A DNA stretch of 39,179 bases. It comes from a virus. The translations under genes were made by a program, and so were the position numbers. The stretch is from positions 1-39,179 of the IMG/VR virus record IMGVR_UViG_3300042504_000391, one strand, 5' to 3'. Shown piece after piece: positions 7,416-14,793 of the stretch. Each line of letters begins with the position of its first letter. Position 1 is the first letter of the stretch. The notes beneath the pieces were generated by a model. That model was not told the origin of the DNA. It made no database searches and saw only the letters and a list, made by a program, of their open reading frames with translations.

Positions 7416-9280
7416 GCGAAGAAAAACCTAAAACCCAAACCCTCATGGACATGGCAAAACGTGTCTATGAGGTAGGATTTGAAGCAGCGAAAGAGGGCAA
7501 GTACGACGATGCAATTGGCTACTTGGAAAACTTAAATAGCGTTGTCCCGATTTTGACTGCCTCTGCGCTACAGGCGGGGCGATGCCATTGGGAGATGCAC
7601 CGTTGGGAATCGGCTAGGAAGTACTTTGATCTAGCCGTAAGACTTGAACCGACTAACGACGATGCAGGATGGACTGTTGGACTTCTAGCCCTGCAGATGG
7701 GCGACTTCAAGAAAGGGTGGGAGGGTTACGAGCGGCGGTGGGGGAGTAAGTCATTCAAGTCTCCCATACTCCGTACTAAGCATCCGCAGTGGGAGCGGGG
7801 CAAGGGGCTACGTCGCCCGATTGTCTGGTGTGAGCAGGGTATCGGTGATCAGATTTTGTATGGGTCGCTGATTGAAGCACTGGCACGGGAGGTGGATGAA
7901 GTCACCGTTATGATTGATCTGCGGATAGCGAATCTCTTTCAGCGCGGATGCAAGGTTAAGAATGTTAAGTTCCTATCTCACAATGCGCGGGTCAAGATGT
8001 CTGAGCATGACTCGCACCTGCCAATAGCCTCACTAGCGCAGCACTTCATTAAGTCAGTTCATGACATTGATAAAAATGTTTCGTCCGGCTACGTGAAGGC
8101 TGACCCAGAGCGTGTGGCTTTGCTACGCAAGGAGTATGGCATCCGCGAAGACGAGTTCGTGGTTGGGCTGTCTTGGACAAGTACTGCGCCTGTGATTGGC
8201 ACGCACAAGTCAGTTCCGTTAGAGAAGTTTCGACCGATTCTGGATATGCCGCACTTGAAGTTCATCAACTTACAGTACGGGGACTCACAGAGAGACGGCG
8301 ATGGGTTTCATCCAAGTCTCATCACCACGCACATTGATACCTTTTTCGACATGGAGAATGTCGCTGCGCTCATAGAGATGTGTAATGTCGTGATCTCACC
8401 ATCGTGTGCGACAGTGCATCTGGCAGGGGCGATGGGCAAGGATGTTCTACTCCTTGACGCCAACAAACTCTGGTACTGGAACAACCGTGTTGGCAACGAG
8501 AGCCTCTGGTACTCTGGCGTTAAGATCTTTCAGCGTGAGAACATGAACGCTCCATGGGACTTGCAGTTGCAACAAGCCAAGAATGAACTTGAGTCAATCT
8601 TAGGGCAACGCACGAGAGACAAGCAGACGTTTGTGTTCTTTCACGTAGGGCAGGACATTTCGTATCCACAGAAAATGGTCAAGTCCATTCTGCGTCACAA
8701 CCCCGACGCAGACATCATCATGTGTACCGACACCGATACGCCGGATGTGATGGGCATTACGGCTAGGGCTGAAAGCGAAGTAGATAAAGACAATTTGATG
8801 TATTCGCGGATGAAAGCCTATTCGCTACTTGCAATCGATACACCGGCGCTTTACATGGACACAGACATGATAGTGCTTAACAAGATTGCGGTTAAAGATT
8901 TACTTGCAGACAGAGATGTCGCTTTTTTGCAGAGAACTTTTAATTCAGACGCAGAGTTTAACATTGAACAACGCGGCATTCGGTTTGACGAATACAAAGG
9001 CAAGACGTTGGGAGAATTGTACCCATACGTGGGCTGTATAGTCGTAGCAAAAAGCGAAGTGTGGAAGGATCTTCTAAGCATATACGACGAGTTGGATACC
9101 AAGTTCAAGAAGTGGTACGGCGATCAAGAAGCGTTACGTATCTTTTTTGAGCGGCACTCCGAGAGAGTAGCAGTGATAACTGAGTCTGAGTACGGGTGCC
9201 TACCAGAATATGCACACGCCGATGCCAAGATCCTGCACTACAAGGGTGAAGCACGTAAGAAACTATTTGAGGGTGTATGA
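7412..9280 (+). CDS. TPR - GT-B (GT9-like) - GT-A glycosyltransferase fusion
   Basis: This is a 622-residue, three-part protein. Residues about 1-110 are TPR-like helices (YDDAIGYLENL, WESARKYFDLAVRLEP, LLALQMGDFKKGWEGYERRW). About 130-405 resembles the TPR-linked GT9/heptosyltransferase-like GT-B domain (IVWCEQGIGDQILYGSLI; later FINLQYGD and PSCATVHLAGAMG). About 410-622 is a GT-A nucleotide-sugar transferase-like domain with the metal-binding DTD at 483-485 (ALYMDTDMIVL) and DQEALRIFF. GTG 7412 is chosen because it couples to the upstream 39-aa gene (GTGA) and has GGGAGAG six bases upstream. An earlier in-frame start at 7376 would overlap that gene more. It likely transfers one or two sugars to a glycan or protein acceptor. 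The donor is unknown. Confidence 0.85.
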   Translation: MSEEKPKTQTLMDMAKRVYEVGFEAAKEGKYDDAIGYLENLNSVVPILTASALQAGRCHWEMHRWESARKYFDLAVRLEPTNDDAGWTVGLLALQMGDFKKGWEGYERRWGSKSFKSPILRTKHPQWERGKGLRRPIVWCEQGIGDQILYGSLIEALAREVDEVTVMIDLRIANLFQRGCKVKNVKFLSHNARVKMSEHDSHLPIASLAQHFIKSVHDIDKNVSSGYVKADPERVALLRKEYGIREDEFVVGLSWTSTAPVIGTHKSVPLEKFRPILDMPHLKFINLQYGDSQRDGDGFHPSLITTHIDTFFDMENVAALIEMCNVVISPSCATVHLAGAMGKDVLLLDANKLWYWNNRVGNESLWYSGVKIFQRENMNAPWDLQLQQAKNELESILGQRTRDKQTFVFFHVGQDISYPQKMVKSILRHNPDADIIMCTDTDTPDVMGITARAESEVDKDNLMYSRMKAYSLLAIDTPALYMDTDMIVLNKIAVKDLLADRDVAFLQRTFNSDAEFNIEQRGIRFDEYKGKTLGELYPYVGCIVVAKSEVWKDLLSIYDELDTKFKKWYGDQEALRIFFERHSERVAVITESEYGCLPEYAHADAKILHYKGEARKKLFEGV

Positions 9281-9462
9281 AAAATACAGATGACGATTGG
9301 GATCGTGAATGGGATCGTATGTCTCACACCATATCGGAGTACCGTCAGGAGATACGAGAGATGCGTGAGCGAATCAGATGGTACGTGTCTCGCATTGAAG
9401 AACTGGAAACTGAGGTGAGACAGTTGAAAAGTACAGACGCAAGATGGGTGCAAGAGCCATGA
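9277..9462 (+). CDS. short coiled-coil protein, 61 aa
   Basis: This 61-residue, highly charged protein begins at an ATG overlapping the glycosyltransferase stop (ATGA). Residues about 15-52 form a long amphipathic coiled coil with leucine/isoleucine heptads (RERIRWYVSRIEELETEVRQL). It might dimerise or partner the neighbouring enzyme. The function is unknown. Confidence 0.65.
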   Translation: MKNTDDDWDREWDRMSHTISEYRQEIREMRERIRWYVSRIEELETEVRQLKSTDARWVQEP

Positions 9463-9498
9463 TTAGCGAAGACATGAAAGTATGAGGGGAGAAAGCAA

Positions 9499-9741
9499 AT
9501 GACAAAAGAGGAAATGTGGGATCGGATTGAGCGGCATCAGAAATACGCTGATGAACGCGGATACGGTGATGAGTGGCGAGTGATGTGCAAGGAACGCACT
9601 GAACACGCAGCAAAGCGAGCGGCTAGGGACGCTGCAAGGATACGGGCTGCGGCGACGTTTGCCGCGTGGGCGGCGTATTCAGCAATGGATTCAGATTTTG
9701 ATTCCGCTATAGAGCATATCAATGAGTCAGAGGCTAAGTGA
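9499..9741 (+). CDS. hypothetical Ala-rich helical protein, 80 aa
   Basis: This is an 80-residue protein. The first half is charged (EEMWDRIERHQKYADERG), followed by an Ala/Arg-rich helix (KRAARDAARIRAAATFAAWAAYSA) and an acidic tail. It has a good AGGGGAG site upstream, within a leader GGGAGAAAGCAA that also precedes the gene at 6440. Its stop overlaps the next ATG by one base (TGATG). The function is unknown. Confidence 0.65.
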   Translation: MTKEEMWDRIERHQKYADERGYGDEWRVMCKERTEHAAKRAARDAARIRAAATFAAWAAYSAMDSDFDSAIEHINESEAK

Positions 9742-10076
9742 TGGACAAGAGTGAAATAATCGCATTGGCAGAGTTGGCTGGCATCGAGTTCAGGCTTGGC
9801 AGCACCGACGTCACGCCAGAAAAACTGGATCGGTTCCTGATGTTTGCTTTAAATGCCATCGAGAATCGCGGGGGGGCGGTTCGCAGATTCGGAATCTGGA
9901 TGAGACCGGAGGGCGTTCCGGCTAAACGAGGACTCAACCTAACCATAATTGGAGATGACAGCCCTAGTGGGTGCTACAAGGGGTTCGTCCTCATACTTAG
10001 AACCAAGGCCACCCAGTATCGGTTCCGATTCCGACGCGGAATTAAGCCGATGTTCCTATGGAGGAAAGGGGTATGA
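9741..10076 (+). CDS. hypothetical phage protein with unusual C-terminal half, 111 aa
   Basis: The first ~45 residues (KSEIIALAELAGIEF...EKLDRFLMFALNAIE) resemble the N-termini of the paralogues at 10073 and 10509. The rest (RFGIWMRPEGVPAKRG...RFRFRRGIKPMF) is Arg-rich and unlike the family. The change occurs at a run of seven G (9870-9876). Losing one G would end the frame at a TGA at 9901-9903. The frame as it stands ends in an ATGA overlap with the next gene, which favours it being translated. ATG 9741 (TGATG with the upstream stop) is preferred over GTG 9738. A frameshifted or chimeric gene is possible. Confidence 0.5.
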   Translation: MDKSEIIALAELAGIEFRLGSTDVTPEKLDRFLMFALNAIENRGGAVRRFGIWMRPEGVPAKRGLNLTIIGDDSPSGCYKGFVLILRTKATQYRFRFRRGIKPMFLWRKGV

Positions 10077-10336
10077 CCCGCGATCACATGAAAATGCTTT
10101 TGAACGTAGTTATTACTGCAAGCAACACGCAGGTATGGACTGTCACTGAAGAACAGTTAGAAAAGTTTGCAGAACTCGTTACCGCAGCCGAGCGAGAGGC
10201 GTGTGCGACGGTGTGTGAAAAACAAATAAAGTCATACATGAGCAAGCAATACACAACTGACCCGCTAGGCGGGTTTAGAGAAAGGTTTGCTGCCGAACAA
10301 TGCGCCGCCGCCATTCGGGCGAGGGGTGAGACATGA
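10073..10336 (+). CDS. small phage protein of the EREACA...CAAAIRAR family (copy 1), 87 aa
   Basis: This 87-residue protein has the layout common in phages of Proteobacteria: an N-terminal MTRDH... helix, EEQLEKFAELVTAAEREACATVCE, then a terminal CAAAIRARGE. The conserved Cys and Glu residues are shared with the 102-aa paralogue at 10509. ATG 10073 sits 8 bases after GGAGG (10060-10064) and overlaps the upstream stop (ATGA). An upstream ATG at 10058 is less likely because it would bury that site. The function is unknown. Confidence 0.7.
   Translation: MTRDHMKMLLNVVITASNTQVWTVTEEQLEKFAELVTAAEREACATVCEKQIKSYMSKQYTTDPLGGFRERFAAEQCAAAIRARGET
10190..10218 (+). repeat. 29-bp intragenic repeat, shared with 10725-10753
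   Basis: These 29 bases are identical at 28 of 29 positions to 10725-10753 in the paralogous gene. They encode the EREACA.VC segment. Such near-identity in small paralogues points to recent duplication or recombination between cassettes. Confidence 0.7.
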
Positions 10337-10512
10337 AGCCTGACACTTACCGGATCTTGCAGATGGCCGTGCGTGATGGGGCTGCGATTGGCTACCGCCG
10401 CGCTTTCAAACACAACGATGACCCGGATGACGAGCAGGTGATCGACGCCATTGAGCAGGCGGTCATGGCTCAGGTGTGTGAGTGGTTTCGGTTTGAGGAG
10501 ATTAACGAATGA
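10333..10512 (+). CDS. small hypothetical protein, 59 aa
   Basis: A 59-residue frame lies between the two paralogues. It overlaps both neighbours by ATGA (10333-10336 and 10509-10512). The peptide begins MKPDTYRILQMAVRDGAAIG and continues YRRAFKHNDDPDDEQVIDAIEQAV..., an acidic helical pattern often seen in phage small proteins. Coupling at both ends is strong support for a real gene. The function is unknown. Confidence 0.7.
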   Translation: MKPDTYRILQMAVRDGAAIGYRRAFKHNDDPDDEQVIDAIEQAVMAQVCEWFRFEEINE

Positions 10513-10817
10513 CCCGCGACGACATTATCCGCATAGCGCGAGAGTGCCAACTGATCGGCATGAGGCCACACCTTGACGGCATTTATGAGAAAGAACTTGA
10601 ACGATTCGCCACCCTCGTTGCCGCCGAGAAAGAGCAACAGATGATCCGCGACGGTTGGCGACAATGCGCCAAAGGGCAGCGAACGACGCAGTATTGCGGG
10701 CTGCTAGATGCTGCGGTGAAAGACGAGCGAGAGGCGTGTGCGAAGGTGTGTGATGGGTGGATGCATGCCAATGGAAATGATTGTGCCGAAGCGATTCGGG
10801 CGAGGAGGGAGACATGA
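10509..10817 (+). CDS. small phage protein of the EREACAKVCD...CAEAIRAR family (copy 2), 102 aa
   Basis: This 102-residue paralogue of the gene at 10073 starts MTRDDIIRIAREC and contains LERFATLVAAEKE, DEREACAKVCDGW and a terminal CAEAIRARRET. The three Cys positions and the terminal basic motif are conserved between copies. The middle (RQCAKGQRTTQYCGLLDAAV) is unique to this copy. It is coupled by ATGA to genes on both sides. The family is widespread in phages without known function. Zinc binding by the Cys residues is possible but unproven. Confidence 0.75.
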   Translation: MTRDDIIRIARECQLIGMRPHLDGIYEKELERFATLVAAEKEQQMIRDGWRQCAKGQRTTQYCGLLDAAVKDEREACAKVCDGWMHANGNDCAEAIRARRET

Positions 10818-11491
10818 AAATCTTTATCGGTTGGGATAGCCGCGAGGACATTGCGTACCAAGTATGCAAGCACTCGCTTGAGAAACATACGAGCATCCCG
10901 CTTGACATTCAGCCAATCAAGCAACAGGAGATGCGCGAGAAGAATCTGTACTGGCGTGAGCATGACCCGCTCTCGTCTACGGAGTTTTCTTTCACACGCT
11001 TCTTGGTGCCGCATCTTGCAGGATACAAGGGGTGGGCGGTGTTCATGGACTGTGACTTTCTCTGGCGAGGCGATGTCGCTGCGCTGCAGGACTACATGAA
11101 CCCGTACTACGGCGTGGTCGTGGTGAAGCATGACTACAAGCCGAAGGAAGCCACCAAGATGGACGGTGCTGTGCAGCACCAGTATCCGCGCAAGAATTGG
11201 TCGAGCATGATCTTGTGGAACTGTGAGCATCTGCACATAAAAACAGTCACGCCCGAACTCGTAAACCGCGAGAGCGGAATGTACCTACATCAACTGCGGT
11301 TCTTGTGGGACGCATGTATCGGTGAGTTGCCCATTGCATACAACTATCTGGAAGGGTGGCACACCCGCGATGACTGCCCGAACCCGCAAGCCGTTCACTT
11401 CACACGAGGTGGGCCGTGGTTCCGCGACTACGTAGACGTTGAATACGGCAAAGAGTGGATGAATTTAGCCAAGGAGATCGTAAATGAATAG
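10814..11491 (+). CDS. GT-A fold glycosyltransferase
   Basis: This is a 225-residue nucleotide-sugar-dependent glycosyltransferase of the GT8-like GT-A type. The N-terminus KIFIGWDSREDIAYQVCKHS matches the usual first strand and nucleotide site. The metal-binding motif is DCD near 79-81 (AVFMDCDFLW). A late HFTRGGPWF provides the distal His. There is no membrane segment, so it is probably cytosolic. ATG 10814 overlaps the upstream stop (ATGA), with AGGAGGGAG just upstream. An earlier in-frame start at 10781 lies inside the previous gene and is less likely. It probably acts with the larger fusion at 7412 on the same acceptor, which is inference. Confidence 0.88.
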   Translation: MKIFIGWDSREDIAYQVCKHSLEKHTSIPLDIQPIKQQEMREKNLYWREHDPLSSTEFSFTRFLVPHLAGYKGWAVFMDCDFLWRGDVAALQDYMNPYYGVVVVKHDYKPKEATKMDGAVQHQYPRKNWSSMILWNCEHLHIKTVTPELVNRESGMYLHQLRFLWDACIGELPIAYNYLEGWHTRDDCPNPQAVHFTRGGPWFRDYVDVEYGKEWMNLAKEIVNE

Positions 11492-11744
11492 CGAAGACGA
11501 AGCGTATTTAGAAGTGCCAGAGGAGCACGTTAAAAAAATTGCTGCACCGAATACGGTGTGGGCGAAGATTAGCGACGACGGTAAACTGGAAGTTCTCCGT
11601 TGGGACATCATAGAGATATACGCACTAGAATACGACACGCTTAGACGGGCTGGTAAAGAGGCAGCGCAGACGCACGTGATGTGTAAGTTGCTTGTATTGG
11701 TGCGCGATCAAGTACGAAAAGAAAGGCACGCCAGTGGAAACTGA
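11484..11744 (+). CDS. hypothetical protein, 86 aa
   Basis: An unrecognised 86-residue protein overlaps the glycosyltransferase by 8 bases, with AAGGAG upstream at 11471-11476. It reads as an acidic N-terminus, a beta segment (TVWAKISDDGKLEVLRW), then helices ending in a basic tail. The function is unknown. It is probably one of the many small accessory proteins of this region. Confidence 0.65.
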   Translation: MNSEDEAYLEVPEEHVKKIAAPNTVWAKISDDGKLEVLRWDIIEIYALEYDTLRRAGKEAAQTHVMCKLLVLVRDQVRKERHASGN

Positions 11745-11913
11745 AGACGATATCCTTGACTTGATCCGCGTGTTGCCTAACGAGATTAACGACGCTGGAA
11801 CAACTACAGAATTCAAATTCCTCACAGTGGGCAGTGTGTTGTGGGCTTGCCGTGAGGAGATCATTAAATTGCGAGAAGAAAACGCAAAGTTAAAAGCGAA
11901 GAGGAAGCAATGA
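11734..11913 (+). CDS. small hypothetical protein, 59 aa
   Basis: GTG 11734, with AAAGG seven bases upstream, is preferred to a TTG at 11692 because it leaves only an 11-base overlap with the previous gene. The 59-residue product starts METEDDILDLIRVLPNEIND and ends in a charged helix (REEIIKLREENAKLKAKRK), a probable short coiled coil. Its stop overlaps the next ATG (ATGA). The function is unknown. Confidence 0.6.
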   Translation: METEDDILDLIRVLPNEINDAGTTTEFKFLTVGSVLWACREEIIKLREENAKLKAKRKQ

Positions 11914-12458
11914 TTTATTCGGGTGCAGGGCCGTTACCAAGACATACGTATTGTTATGTTCAGCCACACACGTTTGGTAACAGTGACTGGGAGCGGGTGG
12001 CGTGGTTTGGGTTAGTGAGTCACCCCGGTCGAACTTGGGGTTGTCACGTAATGTTGGAGTGCGGGGCGGTGTACCGGAACGTGCCGCTGCATAGACTCAT
12101 GCACAAGGTATCGACCACGACAATGAATTGGATGCCATGCGATAGCCAGACTTGGGACTGCTACGGTCATCACTTCAGCGTAGTAGAGTATCCATTTCTT
12201 GAAGCCGTACCAATGCGCGTCCGCTTGCGTTCTAAAGAAGAACTAACTGGGCGGTACATGTTCACAGCCATACCGATGCTTGATGGGTTTAGTTTGGAAC
12301 CGGAACAATCCAAAGAGTTTTACTTCATCAAGTTAGACAACGGCAGGTTCACGGCACAGCCCACTAATCATGTAATCGTGCAGGACAAGTCGTTCATCAC
12401 TGAATCTGAGTGGCCTAGGCTTGAGCGTCAGACAGAAACATGGAGCGTCGATCCATGA
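11910..12458 (+). CDS. hypothetical phage protein, 182 aa
   Basis: This is a 182-residue protein of unknown function. It is rich in Trp, Tyr, His and Cys in the first half (GCHVMLECGAVYRNVPLHRLMH), and the second half looks beta-rich (EFYFIKLDNGRFTAQP). It reads like a globular alpha/beta protein. No known fold is recognisable by eye. It is coupled at both ends by ATGA and lies immediately upstream of the DNA polymerase. Confidence 0.7.
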   Translation: MIYSGAGPLPRHTYCYVQPHTFGNSDWERVAWFGLVSHPGRTWGCHVMLECGAVYRNVPLHRLMHKVSTTTMNWMPCDSQTWDCYGHHFSVVEYPFLEAVPMRVRLRSKEELTGRYMFTAIPMLDGFSLEPEQSKEFYFIKLDNGRFTAQPTNHVIVQDKSFITESEWPRLERQTETWSVDP

Positions 12459-14314
12459 GTTTTGTAACGCTAGATTTTGAAACGTACTACTCACAGCAAT
12501 TTAGTTTGAGCCGCATAACTACGGAAGAGTACGTCCGCAATCCGCAGTTTGAAGTCATTGGGGTTGGCATCAAGATTGATGACGGTAGATGCGAGTGGGT
12601 AAGTGGGGATAGGAACGAGATCAAAGCAAGGTTAGACCAGATTGATTGGGCGAACTCTGCGCTGCTCTGTCACAACGCGATGTTTGATGGAGCGATCCTG
12701 TCTTGGTATTTCGGGATTATCCCTGCATACTATTTCGACACTCTGTGTATGGCACGAGCCAAGCATGGCGTAGATGTCAGCGGGTCATTGGCTAATCTGG
12801 TAAAGATGTATGGGCTTGGTCAGAAAGGTACGGAAGTCATCGACGCTGTGGGCAAGCGTAGGCAAGATTTTTCTTCTGCCGATCTTGCTGCTTATGGGAA
12901 TTATTGTATTAACGATGTCAATCTTACTTTCAAGTTGTTTAACGTTCTGCTCTCGGATTTTTTCCCGCAAGAAGAACTAGATCTAATCGACATGACTCTG
13001 CGTATGTACACGCAGCCAATGCTTGAAGTGGACGACGCGCTATTAGTTGAGCGGCTTGAGGAAATCAAGGCGGAGAAAAGCGAACTCTTGGCGGGATTGA
13101 AAGGGGTGCTAGGCGTTGGGAGTGAGGAAGAGGTACGGGCTAAACTGGCAAGCAACCCGCAGTTCGCGGCTATCTTGAAAGAGTTAAACATCCCAGTGCC
13201 GATGAAGATCAGCCCCACTACGGGTAAAGAGACTTACGCGCTAGCCAAGAACGACGAGGGTTTTATCGCGTTATCGGAACACGACGATCCGATAATTCAG
13301 CAACTGTGCTCAGTGCGTCTGGGTACTAAGTCCACGATTGAAGAGTCACGGATTGAACGTTTTATCGGGATTGGTGCTAGAAACCGGGGCAAGATCCCTA
13401 TTCCGCTCAAGTATTACGGGGCGCATACGGGGCGTTGGGCCGGGACTGACTCGGTTAACTTCCAGAATCTGCCTAGCCGCGACAAGAAAAAGAAGACTCT
13501 AAAGAACTCCATCATGGCTCCAGCGGGTCATGTCGTGATCAACTGTGACAGCAGCCAGATCGAAGCGCGGGTTCTTGCGTGGCTTGCAGGGCAAACCGAT
13601 GTGGTCGAGCAGTTCCGCAAAGGCGAGGATGTGTATTCGATTTTTGCCGCGAAGATTTATAAGCGACCGATCAGTAAGGCCGATCCCGTCGAACGGTTCG
13701 TAGGCAAGACTTGTATCCTTGGACTGGGTTACGGCACGGGAGCGAAGAAACTTCAGCACACGTTGAAGACTCAGCCGCCGGGGGCTGACCTCTCGGAAGA
13801 TGAGTGCAAGCGCATCGTAGACCTATACCGCGAGTCAAACCACATGGTCACGGACTTGTGGCACGAGTGCGATGGTGCGCTACAACACTTAACGTCATGG
13901 CCTAGTAATTTAAAACCTTACACTATCGGCAAACATAACGTTATTCAGGTAGGTTCACTAGGTATACGCCTTCCTAATAAATTGTTTATACGGTACCCGG
14001 ATCTGCGGTTGAGCGACAAGAAGTACATCTACAAATCGCGCAAGGGAATCACTTCAATATGGGGTGGCGCGATGGTGGAGAACATCGTGCAAGCACTGGC
14101 GCGGATCATTGTGGGTGAGCAGATGCTCCAAATCAGAGAACGCTATCGACCCGTGCTGACAGTGCATGACGCAGCCGTGATCGTGGCCCCGAAGGAGGAA
14201 GTACAAGAGGCCGTTGCGTTTATAACTGAAGTCATGTCTACTCCCCCAGAGTGGGCAAAAAGTTTACCAGTCGCATGTGAAACAAAGTACGGTCAGTCAT
14301 ACGGAGAATGTTAG
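12455..14314 (+). CDS. family A DNA polymerase (PolA) with 3'-5' exonuclease
   Basis: This 619-residue replicative polymerase has no 5'-3' exonuclease. Exo I is DFE (Asp7, Glu9), Exo II NAMFD and Exo III YCIND, so proofreading looks intact. Polymerase motif A is DSSQIEAR (Asp365). Motif B is RFVGKTCILGLGYG, with Lys418 and Leu422 at the position of E. coli Phe762. Motif C is VHDA (Asp572), with Ala instead of the usual Glu after HD. ATG 12455 overlaps the upstream stop (ATGA), with GGAG nine bases ahead. ATG 12440 is the alternative. Its neighbours are a nuclease, helicases and a primase. The Leu762 type is known from marine phages and has been linked to slower or temperate life styles. Confidence 0.95.
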   Translation: MSFVTLDFETYYSQQFSLSRITTEEYVRNPQFEVIGVGIKIDDGRCEWVSGDRNEIKARLDQIDWANSALLCHNAMFDGAILSWYFGIIPAYYFDTLCMARAKHGVDVSGSLANLVKMYGLGQKGTEVIDAVGKRRQDFSSADLAAYGNYCINDVNLTFKLFNVLLSDFFPQEELDLIDMTLRMYTQPMLEVDDALLVERLEEIKAEKSELLAGLKGVLGVGSEEEVRAKLASNPQFAAILKELNIPVPMKISPTTGKETYALAKNDEGFIALSEHDDPIIQQLCSVRLGTKSTIEESRIERFIGIGARNRGKIPIPLKYYGAHTGRWAGTDSVNFQNLPSRDKKKKTLKNSIMAPAGHVVINCDSSQIEARVLAWLAGQTDVVEQFRKGEDVYSIFAAKIYKRPISKADPVERFVGKTCILGLGYGTGAKKLQHTLKTQPPGADLSEDECKRIVDLYRESNHMVTDLWHECDGALQHLTSWPSNLKPYTIGKHNVIQVGSLGIRLPNKLFIRYPDLRLSDKKYIYKSRKGITSIWGGAMVENIVQALARIIVGEQMLQIRERYRPVLTVHDAAVIVAPKEEVQEAVAFITEVMSTPPEWAKSLPVACETKYGQSYGEC

Positions 14315-14316
14315 TT

Positions 14317-14793
14317 ATGTTACTCAGTTCGTTACGTGATTCATGGCGAGAAGTTATCGGCAAGGATGGCGGGGATTGCCCCGTCTGTGATCGGTGGGGG
14401 AAGATTTACAAACGTACATTGAACAAGACAATGGCAAAGTCGCTGATCTGGCTTTGCCAAGAAGTCAAGCGTACGGGGTACGATTGGATCGATGTGCCGA
14501 ACACCGGGCCGCGATTCGTGATTCGCAGTAATCAACTGCCCATCCTAACAACGTGGGAACTTGTCGAACGCTGCCCCAAAGATGGCGACGAAGGCGGAGC
14601 CAAGCATAGTGGGCTGTGGCGACCAACGGACAAAGGATGGGATTTCTACTACAACAGGATCAAAGTTCCTAAATATGCTTTTGCTTACAACAACGAAGTT
14701 TTGAAGTACGGCGATGATATGGTTCATCTGTATCAGTGCTTTAAGACTAAGTTCGACTACAACGAAGTAATGTCGAGTCGGTTTGATGATTAA
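14317..14793 (+). CDS. phage protein with CxxC zinc-knuckle-like motif, 158 aa
   Basis: This 158-residue protein has an N-terminal segment GGDCPVCDRWGKIYKRTL. It is then mostly helical, with WDFYYNRIKVPKYAFAYN near the end. The CPVC motif followed by later Cys residues (WLCQ, ERCPKDG) suggests a zinc-binding element. The pattern is common in phages next to polymerase and nuclease genes and has no assigned role. ATG 14317 is chosen because GGAG (14303-14306) is ten bases upstream. ATG 14308 would be only one base from it. It overlaps the following nuclease gene by 8 bases. Confidence 0.7.
   Translation: MLLSSLRDSWREVIGKDGGDCPVCDRWGKIYKRTLNKTMAKSLIWLCQEVKRTGYDWIDVPNTGPRFVIRSNQLPILTTWELVERCPKDGDEGGAKHSGLWRPTDKGWDFYYNRIKVPKYAFAYNNEVLKYGDDMVHLYQCFKTKFDYNEVMSSRFDD

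Noticed and set aside
9459-9485. 8-codon ORF coupled to the coiled-coil gene stop
   Set aside because: It is too short to support as a gene. It may be a remnant of a leader duplication.
9955-10045. tRNA-like T-arm look (GGTTCCGATTCC)
   Set aside because: Acceptor, D and anticodon stems could not be formed around it. The stretch lies inside coupled genes.
9949-10149. 66-aa ORF on the + strand
   Set aside because: It overlaps two coupled genes in another frame, has a TTG start without a ribosome-binding site, and has no family pattern.
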